From Arbacia lixula (Eukaryota > Echinodermata > Echinoidea > Arbacioida > Arbaciidae): DNA of 64,000 bases. The notes beneath the pieces are model-generated. The model was not told where the DNA came from, did no database searches, and saw only the letters and a program-made list of their open reading frames with translations. Location of the stretch: assembly GCA_963669155.1 (NCBI GenBank), contig OZ022585.1, forward strand, positions 11,542,649-11,606,648. The letters run 5' to 3'. Below, piece after piece: positions 10,101 through 22,100 of the stretch. The position numbers were made by a program, and so were the translations under genes. How positions within the stretch are numbered: position 1 is the first letter of the stretch; each line of letters starts with the position of its first letter.

Positions 10101-13100
10101 ATATTTATGATGGGTGGGGGGGGGGGGGGGTGGAGACGGAAGGTGAAGGAAAGAAAGTAATGACGATGACGACGGCCATACACACAGAGTCAGAGACGGA
10201 GGAGAAGGCGCAGCGGCTGTGCTACCTCAGGCGCGTTATTAGTACAGCATGCGAGTTTCAGATTCAGGACGTTGTTTGTGAACACACGATAGCGTGCATC
10301 ATCGGTACATGCCTTGATTTGCCTCAACGCTAAGCTGCATACTGTGCCCATCATTTTCTACGCCTCCAAACAACTGCAGATGGACACGGTAGTTGTTTTG
10401 CGCTGTATGTAGTATGAGCAGGGAGGTGGAAGTTGCATAGCAGGCCGTACGGGTAGCGGACTACATTCGAGTATGTGCGTACGTGCATGTCTGGCTGGCT
10501 CGTTGAGCACTGATCCCTATGTAGCGATCGGTGATACAGCTGTATGACTCGTATAATTCAGGCCAGCGCAGCCGCCAGCAAGCTCGCCAGCTAGCCTTGG
10601 CAGCGCTGAGATAAGACGTACGTGCGTAAGAGTAATATACGGCCGCGGCTGCAGGGATGTCAATTTCAGGATCGGAGCTAGCGCTAGCGTTTGTTAGCTG
10701 TGCACAAAACCAAGTACATGTACTGCGCTCGCGGGAAGCGTACGAACGGGAGTACATGTACCATGTTGCAATGGTCAAGTTGCGCGGCGCGCGCCCAATG
10801 CCTATAGCTAGATGCAATAAAAAGATCGGCATATTTCACGACAGAATGACTAATTATCAATGAAAATGTTCAAAAGACAAATGTGTGTGTATCACTATAA
10901 GGAAATACTTAATTAATATAAATCATACAACAATAGGTATGAATCAACATTCGCACAGGGGATGCTCTTGAATGATGACGAATTTTGTGTACAATGCGTA
11001 TGGCGAGTGTGCCTGAGTGTGTGATCTGTTCACATAATGACGTTTCAAAAAAGGGGGTCTGCCACTCACAGTTTCGCGGTAGATGCGGAGATCATGCACG
11101 GGTGACTAGAATCGTTAATTTCTATATTCACATATCAGTGTGAGGCTGGAAATTAATATTTTCGTGATCTCTACATAACCAGCTTTCCATAGATGTAAAA
11201 ATTTACTATATTTAGAATTTTCAATACAGTTCTACTTTAACCTTTAACCGGTATGGGGGCTGTTGGATTGGCCTAGCATCTCAAACAACAATATCATGCA
11301 CAGTCAGTGGGGTGCAACCTACTTTGTCTTTACAAACATCCCCAAATTCATGTGTTACAAATTTGTGTAAGTTATACATGTAGCCATACATGTATCCATT
11401 AAATGAGCTGCACTCTATGTGTTTGTGAAATTCCTCACTGGTGAAATAAACATTGCGTAATGTGTACTGCATGGAAGATTCTGGCAGGTGCTATTTACAT
11501 GAAAGAATGTTACACCTAGCTGAGACTCATTAGCATAATAAAGGAGCTCAGATGGGCCAGTGATGACTCATCAGTGCAATCTTGGTCAGGTCAATATTGA
11601 TTGTCATGTTTACAAGCATAGATACAATATAGAACTTACTAGATGTAACTCGGAGTTTACATATCATCTAGCTCCAGTCATGCACCTGTGATAAACTTCA
11701 TTAGAGAGTCTATATCATCTTAACTCCAGCCATGCACCTGTGGTAATAGTAACCTGTAGTAAGAGTTTGTTGTGACCTTGGCTCGACACCTGTGGATTTA
11801 TACGAGGATTTTCTCTACGTGGATAAATACCTGCCTGTTAAATAGTGCTTATGAGATCCTGCCTGTGGAAGCATTACACTCTGTGGATTAATATTTGACC
11901 ATCTTGGATCATCTATTTGGACTTGACTATCTGGAATACCTGCTCTTCAGCATACAACATTGGGATCAACATTGCGATCATAATTTGGGAATACTGGATT
12001 GGATTATCAACTGGACCATTAGCGGGAGCCGTGGATTCATTTGACTTCAGTATCCTCCAGCATTGTAAGCTTACGTTCACTTGTATAATATTCGTAGATT
12101 AAGTGATAATAGCATTGTACAAATTTGTGAAAGTTTGTTTTAATTTTAAAGGGGAAATACCCCATATAATAAAGACCACATAAACTAAATATTGGTATCA
12201 TTTTGTGCGATCCTTTCTGGCGTGAATTGATCGTAACAAACAATGAAGAAAACACCCTGCACATTAGACTGCCATGTATCCTTGTTTTTTTAGGCTTGTG
12301 AGAGAGAGAGAGAGCGTACAACACGTCTGTCCCAACAAAGTTTAAAAGGCGTTAGTGTGTCCCAGAAATCCAAAGCAAAGAAATTTGAGATGGTGTAAGA
12401 GCATGCGCGAGCTCGTAAATCTATCATTCCTCCAGGAGGGCTGCTCTTATGACAAAGCTCTCCATTACCATGGGTTACTACATGTACATGTATTCCCATT
12501 ATAGTTAGGCAGTTAACCATAACAATTGTGCACTTGATGACTAAAGCATTAAATTTTCACCATATCATCTTTGTGACTCAAGCTTTAATTTAAGCTATAG
12601 GAGCACTTTGGACTTTACATCTGGTGACCTCTGGTGACCTTGAAAGGTCAATGACGTCAAAATCATGTTTTTTTTCCAAATTAGCATTAGCTAACTTCAT
12701 TAAAATTATATATTTCTTTGGGAAATGTCATCGTTAGGACCTAAGCTTTGATTTAAGCTATGGAAGCATTTTGTACTTGACCTCTGGTGACCTTGAAAGG
12801 TCATTGACATCAAAATCATGTTTTTTACCAATTTAGCACCAGCTAACTTCATTAAAATTGTGTATTTCTTTAGTAAATGTCTATTTATTTTGTTATGAAG
12901 ATGTTTTGATACCCGTAAAACTCCAAGGAATGAACATATTTGAAATTCTATGACCCTGAGACAATTTTCCTCAAAATGTGTGATTTTTACATTTTGACCC
13001 ATTCAACTTCATGATATGCATGTGTTTCATGTGTAAATGTATATTCTTCTTCACTTAGAAGTTTTAAGGTACCCCAAATGCATATGTGTTCATTCCCAGG

Positions 13101-16100
13101 AATTAAACATGCCTAATCTTTGCCGACCTTGAGAGATTATTGACCTCAAAAGCCCCATTTCATACCTTTGCCAATCGCCCCTTAACATAAAACTGGAGTT
13201 TCTTTAGTAATATATGCACTTCATATCAGAAAGCTCACTTTCCTATCAAGTAAGTTGGTTTCGGGGATATCTTTCAGATGAGTGACATCATTTATTTAAC
13301 ATTTTGTGACCTTGAGAAGTCAAAAGGTAATTAAGTTTTCCCTCGCAAACGCTGATTCTAATATGATGTGCCTTTTCCAGAAAACATGCGCCTTTCTTTT
13401 AAATTCCAGATTGATTTCAAGCAATCATCTTCATACAAATTGATCTGGAATCATCATCTGTTTTTCCATCACGATGCTACTCTGTAACTCAACCTTGATC
13501 TTTATTTCTGAATCTGAATTAACAGTACTATCCTGAGTCAATACTCTACCTCTGCTTCATGATCCCACAGGTGTCCTGCTTTGTAATTGTATCGGTCAGT
13601 AACGGTGGTAGAAGACTAACATAACCCTCGAGCCTGTGGAACATCATACTTTTAGGGATTCATTTGCTCACCCTTCTTTTCTGCTAGTATTGTATCTGCA
13701 CAACCAGAGGATAAAAACTATTATTTATTCTACTACATGTATATATTACTGGAGTAAAGAACATATTATCAGGGAAGAGATAGATTCTTGTCATCACAGG
13801 TGCCCTTCAGAAAGGTTGTGACCACAATGGTGTTGCCACATACTTAGTTAGAATAGCCAGTCACTTCAAATGGACTCTGTCAGTCAGTCATTTCAAATGG
13901 AGCACAGTGGCTGAGAATTAAAAATGTTCTCTTCACAAAAGCAGCTGTTGAAAAATACATCATCAACATCAATTAATATGTCTCATGGAACCAATATCTC
14001 TCTTAATCATGGATTTGCAGGCTGTACCAGACCAGGGTGTGATTTATGAGGAGCTGGAAGTGTATAGGGAGATCACCAAAAGCACAAGGCTTGTGTTTCA
14101 TGGTCCACCTTCCATGATGAAATGCAGCAATTAGAAATTCTAACATCAGTTTTTACCTTATTACCTCTTAATCGTGCATAATATTAACTCTGCTGCTCAG
14201 AATTGCTGCAGACTTTGAGGTCACCAGCCCATCAAATTAGCCAGGAAAACTGCCGCAATGACCGGCAACTAATAAATGAAGAGATGGGAAACTCTTTCCT
14301 TGAAGAGATCAATGATCTTCTGATAAATGGATAGTTACATTGTCATTGCAATTATAATTATTCACCAAGCAGGTATTAGGATGATATGTAATCCTTAAGT
14401 AAGGAAGGATTGGGGTTTCTACCTTTTGCCACACACAGCCTCTCACCCCACCCACCCCAAAAAGAATTCTTAAAAGTAAGCTGAATTATGCCTATTAAAG
14501 TGATAGTATCCATTATAAAGTATTGCCATGTACACTGTAGCTATTGAATAAGGTGACCTTTCGGTCAGTGATGTCTTTCTACAATATGTGAAGTCTCAAT
14601 TTGAGACTTTTTGATATCGTGTTGGATGTTAACATCAATTTCATTCTGGAAAGCACAAGCTGACACAAGAGAGGGAATGGTGTGTTGGTGCATCTCACCA
14701 CTGCGATACAAAGAATTGGAAAGACTTCTGCGTGTTCATGAAAGCAAATCTGAACTGTTCAATTTCTGGTCCCTGTACGTCAAACAGCGTGCAGTCTTCT
14801 GCAAATTAGCCCAGTCTGACTTGACGAATTTCACTTCATATTCTCATGATGAAGTCTACAATACTCATTCATTCATACATCAGACATATTCAATGCTACA
14901 CGCATAGGCATGGGAAACTTAATTGGAAGGCTTTCCCAGAAGTGATGGAGGCGTTCAAGGACCTCATGGAGATGGCCCGTGCATTTTATGATACATCCAT
15001 GTCATCGATAGAATCTTTTGTGGTGCTGATGTGTGACATGATCAGCGAAGTCAAGGAAGTAGATCAAACATTAAATACTCGGAAATGCAAAATCCTGCAG
15101 GGCATCCCACCCATGAAGGCTAGCTGTGCTAGAGCAATCTATTAGGCCAACATCTGAAACAAGCCTTCACTGAGCTTGCCACTGAGCTTCCAAGCACAAT
15201 ATGCCTCTGAACATACCCTTCCACATGATTGAAAATATCAAATTAGACATAAGTTGGACCAAACTGAGAGCTATGAATACCGATTTTGACAGTGTTTTCC
15301 ACTTCAAATACGTCATAGCAAGGGTATACCTTGCCTCTTTTGGTGCTTCAAGGAGAGAAAATATACATTCACATGATTTTGATTGACTCATTGCTAGTTA
15401 TTTAGCATCTATCAGGCTTACTCATATTCATTGTACATATCATCCTAATACCTGCTTGGTGAATAATTATAATTGCAATGACAATGTAACTATCCATTTA
15501 CAGAATCCTTAAGTAAGGAAGGGTTGGGGTTTCTACCTTTTGCCACACACAGCCTCTCACCCCACCCACCCCAAAAAGAATTCTTAAAAGTGAGCTGAAT
15601 TATGCCTATTAAAGTGATAGTATCCATTATAAAGTATTGCCATGTAGCTAACTATTGTGAATGTCGTGAAGTGCGGCGTAAATGCTACCTATTTTACTCA
15701 CTGAAAACCCTAAATGCCAAGTCCATTTCAGAAATACAGTAATATGTTACATATTGATTAACATAGATAAATATATGTGCCTATTAAATTGCTTCCGACT
15801 AACATTCCCAGATGTCCCAATGAGGGGTGGGGCTGCATGATAGGGTACTTCCTACCCTTTTACTTTGACACAAACAACTCTACAGAAATCTTTGTTCATT
15901 TTAGAAAGGGAAATGTATAAAAGTTGTGCACAATAAATGTGACATATGGGCATGCAAACCGACTAAGTGGTCAGTAGTGTTTTACCCATGGATAGTAAGC
16001 AAAATGGGGCATTCAAACATTATTTTGACATCAATGACCTTTCAAGGTCACCAGAGGTCACCAGAGGTCAAGTACGAAGTGCTTCCATAGCTTAAATCGG

Positions 16101-19100
16101 AGCTTTGGTCATAATGAAAGAAATATATAATTTTAATGAAGTTAGCTAGAGCTAAATTGGAAAAAAGCCTGATGTTGACGCCAATGACCTTTCAAGGTCA
16201 CCAGAGGTCACCAGAGGTCATACAGTGCGTTTCCATAGCTTAAATCGGAGGTTAAGTCATAACGATGACATTTAGCAAAGAAATATATAACTTTAATGAA
16301 GTTAGCTAGTGCTAAATTGGAAAAAAACATGATTTTGATGCTAATGACCTTTCAAAGTCACCAGAGGTCAAGTACAAAGTACTTTTATAGCTTAAATTGA
16401 AGCTTAGATCATAACGATGATACAGTGAAATTTTCATGCTCTCTCTCTCTTTTCTCTCTCTCTCACTCCTTTCCTTTGGCTTTATCTAACTTTCCCTCTC
16501 CATTGTTACTTTTATTCCTTCTCACTCTTTCTCTTTTAAATAAGTTTTTTTCCTCTCTCCTTTCTTCTCCTTTCCTTTCTCTGCCTTTCCCTATCTTCTT
16601 TGACTCACTCCTTACATGTAGGTCCATGCTCCTTCTCACTCTCTTTTAAAAGAATTTCTCTCTCGATGTACCCTCTTTCTTTTATTCACATTATCTTTCC
16701 CGTCATTCTCTCCTTTCCGAGTTTTCCTTCTTATGCTCTTTTTTTTCTCTCCCTGGCCTAGTCCCTCCATTTATCTCCCTCTCTTCTAAAATAGGCTAAA
16801 ATGCCATGGCCTGGTCTCCATAGGTTTATTGTCTCGCCCACCGGAGGTGAAGGCGAGACTAAGGGATCCAAATGGCGTCCGTCCGTCGTCCGTCCGTCGT
16901 CCGTCCGTCGTCCGTCCGTCGTCCGTCCGTCGTCCGTCCGTCGTCCGTCCGTCGTCCGTCGTCCGTCGTCCGTCACAAATGTTAAAGTTTACCTGCAAGA
17001 CTCTCTTATGATCCATAACTTCACATGGGTTGCTTGGATTACAACCTAACTTGGGTCATAGATGCACTGGGGGTACCTTCATGTTATGGTGGCGTTGGAG
17101 GTCACAGGATAAGGTCAAAGGTCATTTGAGGTCATACGTTAAAGTTTACCTGCAAGACTCTCTTTTGACAAATAACTTCACATAGGTTGCTTGGATTACA
17201 ACCTAACTTGGGTCATAGATGCACTGGGGGTACCTTCATGTTATGGTGCTGTTGGAGGTCACAGGATGAGGTCAAAGGTCATTTGAGGTCATACGTTAAA
17301 GTTTACCTGCAAGACTCTCTTTTGACAAATAACTTCACATGGGTTGCTTGGATTACAACCTAACTTGGGTCATAGATGCACTGGGGGTACCTTCATGTTA
17401 TGGTACCGTTGGAGGTCACAGGATAAGGTCAAAGGTCATTTGAGGTCATACGTTAAAGTTTACCTGCAAGACTCTCTTTTGACAAATAACTTCACATGGG
17501 TTGCTTGGATTACAACCTAACTTGGGTCATAGATGCATTGGGGGTACCTTCATGTTATGGTGGCGTTGGAGGTCACATGATAAGGTCAAAGGTCATTTGA
17601 GGTCATACGTTAAAGTTTACCTGCAAGACTCTCTTTTGACAAATAACTTCACACGGGTTGCTTGGATTACAACCTAACTTGGGTCATAGATGCACTGGGG
17701 GTACCTACATGTTATGGTGCTGTTGGAGGTCACAGGATAAGGTCAAAGGTCATTTGAGGTCATACGTTAAAGTTTACCTGCAAGACTCTCTTTTGACAAA
17801 TAACTTCACATAGGTTGCTTGGATTACAACCTAACTTGGGTCATAGATGCACTGGGGGTACCTTCATGTTATGGTACCATTGGAGGTCACAGGATAAGGT
17901 CAAAGGTCATTTGAGGTCATACGTTAAAGTTTACTTGCAAGACTCTCTTATCACACACAACTCATCACATGTTGCTACAATGGCAATCAAACTTGGATGA
18001 TGGATGCACTGGGGGCACCTGCATGTTATTGTGCTGTAAGAGGTCACATGATAAGGTCAAAGGTCATTTGAGGTCATACATTAAAGTTTACTTGCAAGAC
18101 TCTTGGTGAAGGCTTCCTAACTTGTGCACAGAATTGTGTGAGCATGTGTGAGCATTACTGATGTAGATTTAGGCAAACATTACTCATGCACATTTATGCA
18201 AATTTATTCAAAGTCACTATTTTGCACCTGATTTTGATGTTGTCTGTTTAAAGTTGCTTATTTGTTTTTTTTTTTCAGTTTTCTTTTGCGTAGCAACGGA
18301 GAACGCAATATTTCTGGTTATTTTCGCAAGTGGGCGAGACACAATATTGCTAATGCCTTGTTTGTCATTGATTATTATGTAGAGATTTATGATGCACTGA
18401 ATCAAGGAATTTACTAACACATTTTTAACAAGATAACACGGCCCATTTGCAATCGACATCATCAAGAAACCTAGCCATATTTATGCCCAAATAATGTAAA
18501 CAATCACTGGTGACATCTCTGGCCATGACCTCATGAGGTCAGACATAGTATGAGGTCAGATAGGGACAGTCTTGATCCTCTGGGGAGCGGACGGTGATAA
18601 ATCTGCTGTCTAGCCCCCAGGGCCAGGGCCCAAGTGACTGATAAGGAAATTAATGCACTGGCATGGGCTGGTAAATGCATGGTGACACCATGGCCATTTA
18701 CTAAAACCAATGATCTGCTCATGTGAAATTGCAATTACGAAATGGCTCCCACCGACCGTAGCAGACGACACAGCTCCATCTACCGGCATACTGACAGATG
18801 GCGCTCTTCCTCAATCACCACCAATACGTCCTATTTTGACATTAATGTCTATAATCAAATTTACACCATGAAGATGGAATCCTTTCAAAAAATTAAGGCT
18901 ATTATTCCATAGAGCAATGTCTCAGCTACCACATACTGAAATTTGGAAGAAAATTGATCAAGGATTACCGAGATATGCAAAAACGAGTAATAAAGTTCAT
19001 GACGTCATACATGAAAAGATCATTTTTTTTATTCATATGGCAATATGATGACGTCACGATGTATTTAACAACCAAATGATACATGAAATAGTATCTACAG

Positions 19101-22100
19101 CTCCCACTCTTTCAAAATATGAAAAAAAAAATTGGGCATCTGAGGAGCTATGGCCGATTGAAGGTAGTCATGTTTTTTGTAATATTTGCTCACAAAAACG
19201 TATTGACGCACGAGCGGACTTTGAACTTTGACGCACCCGCACGACCTTATTATTGAATGGAAATGGCTCAAAATGACAGGATGTGTTGTTTGTAGTGTCA
19301 GAAACATAAATTTAGTGAAAAAACGTGTTCCGATGTTGCGTTCGCTTAACGCACAGAAAAGCGTGCACGTACGCATGGAAGTTTGAAAAATACTGAAAAT
19401 GGGCCGAAACATATGCAAAACAATTTCGAGTTGATTCAGAGCATTTTTAAACTTTGCGCGCGTGTTTATGCACTAACGTACACATACGCGCGCATTTTTT
19501 TTTCATTGAAATTAATAACCTTCTCATTAATTGGTCAAATGTTTATCATGTATAGGTATATATGTGAACATGTTACAGCAACATTTTCAATGTCATTACA
19601 TAATCGTGACGTCATGCACAAGCAATTTAATAAAAATCTATTATCTCATGTAGCTCTAGAACTAGTCATCTCTGTGTAATGAAATGTGGCATGCATAAAA
19701 TTAATGAGAGAGCAATTAATTTCAATGGAAAAAAAGGTGCACGTACGTTAGTGCGTAAATGCGCGCACACAATTTAAAAATGCTCTAAATCAACTCAAAA
19801 TTGTTTTGCCTATGTTTCAGGCTATTTGTAGCATTTTTCAAATTTCTGCGCGTGCGCGCGCGTTTTTCCGTGCGTTAAGCAAACGCAACGTCGGAACACC
19901 ATTTTTTTCACTGGATTCATGTTTCTGACACTGCAAACAACACATCCTGAAATTTTGAGCCATTTCCATGCAATAATAAGGTCGTGCTGGTGCGTCAAAG
20001 TTCAAAGTCCGCGCGTGCGTCAATACGTTTTTGTGTGCAAATATTACAAAAAACATGACTACCTTCAATCAGCCATAGCTCCTCAGAATGGCTGGTGACC
20101 CCCAATTTTTTTTAACATTTTGAAAGAGAGTGAACTGCAGATGCTATTTCATGTATCGTTTGGTCGTTTAATACATTGTGACCTCATCATATTGCCATAT
20201 GAATTGAAAAAATGAATATTCATGTATGACGTCATGAACTTTTTTACTCGTTTTTGCGTATCTCAGTAATCTGTCATCAATTTTCCTCTATATTTCAGTA
20301 TGTGATAGCTGAGACATTGCTCGTAAAACTAGCCTCAATTTTAATAGGATTCCGTCTACGTGGTGTAAATTTGATTATAGACATTACACCTGTAATATCA
20401 AAATTGGATGTATGTAAATGTTATGTCGGTGGTGATTGAGGAAGCGGATGTGAGTATCCCATTTTATTTTCACACCCTCATTTGACTTGTTTTTTTACTT
20501 ATTTCACAGGAAAACAGGCCAGTCTTGCCACCAGGGTCCAATGGTAAGCACTTGTTAAAAATGTGACTTTCAAGACCCAAAGTGATAGTTAATGATAATG
20601 GAAAGGAAGCACCACCTTTCATACCGGGTACATTCATCTGAACTTATGAACAATATCTGTCATTATTGTCAGAAATGTTGATTTTTATTCACTTCATAAA
20701 ATTTCTTTTGTTAAAAAAATCTTTCGAGTATGTTCACTTGGAAGCAGTTTGCCGCTACTTGCTTGCAACATGGACAAATACAAACCAATAGGTTTCAAAC
20801 GTAACCTTCGGTAGTTTTTCACTTCTCCTGAAAAGGTTCGTGAGGCTATGACTGAGATTTCACACATGTTGTGAGGGTATACTGCTGATTCATGTTTCGA
20901 GTTTCATGACTTTTAAAAATTGGACACCCTGTCTTTGAAAGTAGCAGGATTCACAGTGAAGGCAGTGGTCATGATGATGACTTATGTATGTGCCTGCCTC
21001 GATGGTAACACCACAATAGTAGACGATGACACGTTCTCATTACTGGTTCAGCTATAGTCAATTTAGTGAAGTTTGATTTTCATAAAACACAAAACTGAAC
21101 ACTTTCATGGCATATTAGCTGCATAACTTGCTTTAATAACTCATTCAATTATAAAATAAAATATATTTATTTGATTTCATTTCCTATGAATATCACCTTT
21201 AAGATTGACAGTTTAACTTTGTGTCTCTCCTCTCCCATGCACCCATTCCCAGAGGTTCTACTTGCCGTCCACTCAGTGGGCATCTGTGGCTCGGACATCA
21301 AGTACTGGTCACACGGCTACTGCGGCCGCTTCAAACTGACTAATCCGATGGTCATGGGGCATGAGGCTAGTGGCACAGTGGTGGCCACAGGCCCAGGGGT
21401 CAAGCATCTACAAGTCGGTGAGTGGACAATGCCCATTAGGGGTGTCTTCATTAGCCCGATGTGGGTAAAATAGCAAGCTTGTTCTGATCAGGTTAGCTAG
21501 CCAGATCACGAAATAGCTAGCTATTTGTGTCTTCATTAGCCAGATCAGACGAAATAGCTATTTTTTCGAGAAAATTACCCAAGAAATCTTGGGCTAGATG
21601 GAGCTAGCTCAAGCTAGTTCGCGAATTAGCTCGAGCTAGCTTGGAGCATCTTCATTAGCCTGAAAATTTCCTGACCTCGGCATGCATCAGCGCGCACGAG
21701 GCATTGTTTACGTTAGGTTTTTATACGTGCGTGAATGCAAGCTCACAACCGAAGCCATGCGGTCGTGGCCTTTTCCCGTTGCACACTGCGCATGTGCGAA
21801 CACCAGGATAATTTATGCATCCTGAGTTTCGAGCTTAAGTATCCCGAGTTTTGAGCTAATGAAGACGCGATTGCAACTTCAGGCTAGTTCCCCGGATCAG
21901 AAAAATACCTCACTATTAAGTGAGTACAATCAAGTGAGTACTAAGTACAATCGCTGTGTACAATGAAATACAGTACATGACAATAAATCTGACGCAGTAT
22001 TTTCCCGAAGGAGCAGTGCAATCCTGTGATGTAAACATCTTTAACAGTTCAACATCTTCCGCGACGAGGCTAGTCTAACATCGATTGGTTGACTTATCCT

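Larger units (their letters stand above)
12545..16440. mobile_element. Foldback-type element with tandem-repeat inverted ends
   Basis: Both ends are made of units of about 150-160 bp, two units at 12545-12880 and three at 16020-16440 in inverted orientation. Shared landmarks are CTTGAAAGGTCAATGAC-type sequence, TTTAAGCTAT and GTTAGCTAGTGCTAAATTGG. The outer edges pair (ATTAAATTTTCACCATATCA with its near-complement TGATACAGTGAAATTTTCAT). This design matches foldback transposons such as the sea-urchin TU and Drosophila FB types. The middle holds further inserted material. Confidence 0.6.
16831..18345. mobile_element. HINE/Helentron-like non-autonomous element with satellite core
   Basis: Starts with a hairpin (GTCTCGCC...GGCGAGAC, 16831-16859). 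Next come an 11-bp-period GTCCGTCCGTC array (16877-16973), seven exact-length 157-bp tandem units, and a tail. The far end carries GTGGGCGAGACACAAT (18330-18345), the inverted match of ATTGTCTCGCCCAC at the start. Subterminal inverted repeats, a (GTCY)n microsatellite and a tandem core are the known plan of DINE-1/HINE elements, which are rolling-circle transposon derivatives. No terminal CTRR hairpin was pinned down here. Confidence 0.6.

Noticed and set aside
9995-10333. 112-residue acidic frame as a host gene
   Set aside because: It contains a long G run, matches no family known to me, and lies in repeat-rich intron DNA.
14034-14105. A possible SORD exon (GCAG then GCTGTACCAGACCAGGGTGT)
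   Set aside because: The encoded VPDQGV only loosely recalls the SORD segment; the phase-matched exon at 20510-20543 fits much better and this piece lies in repeat sequence.
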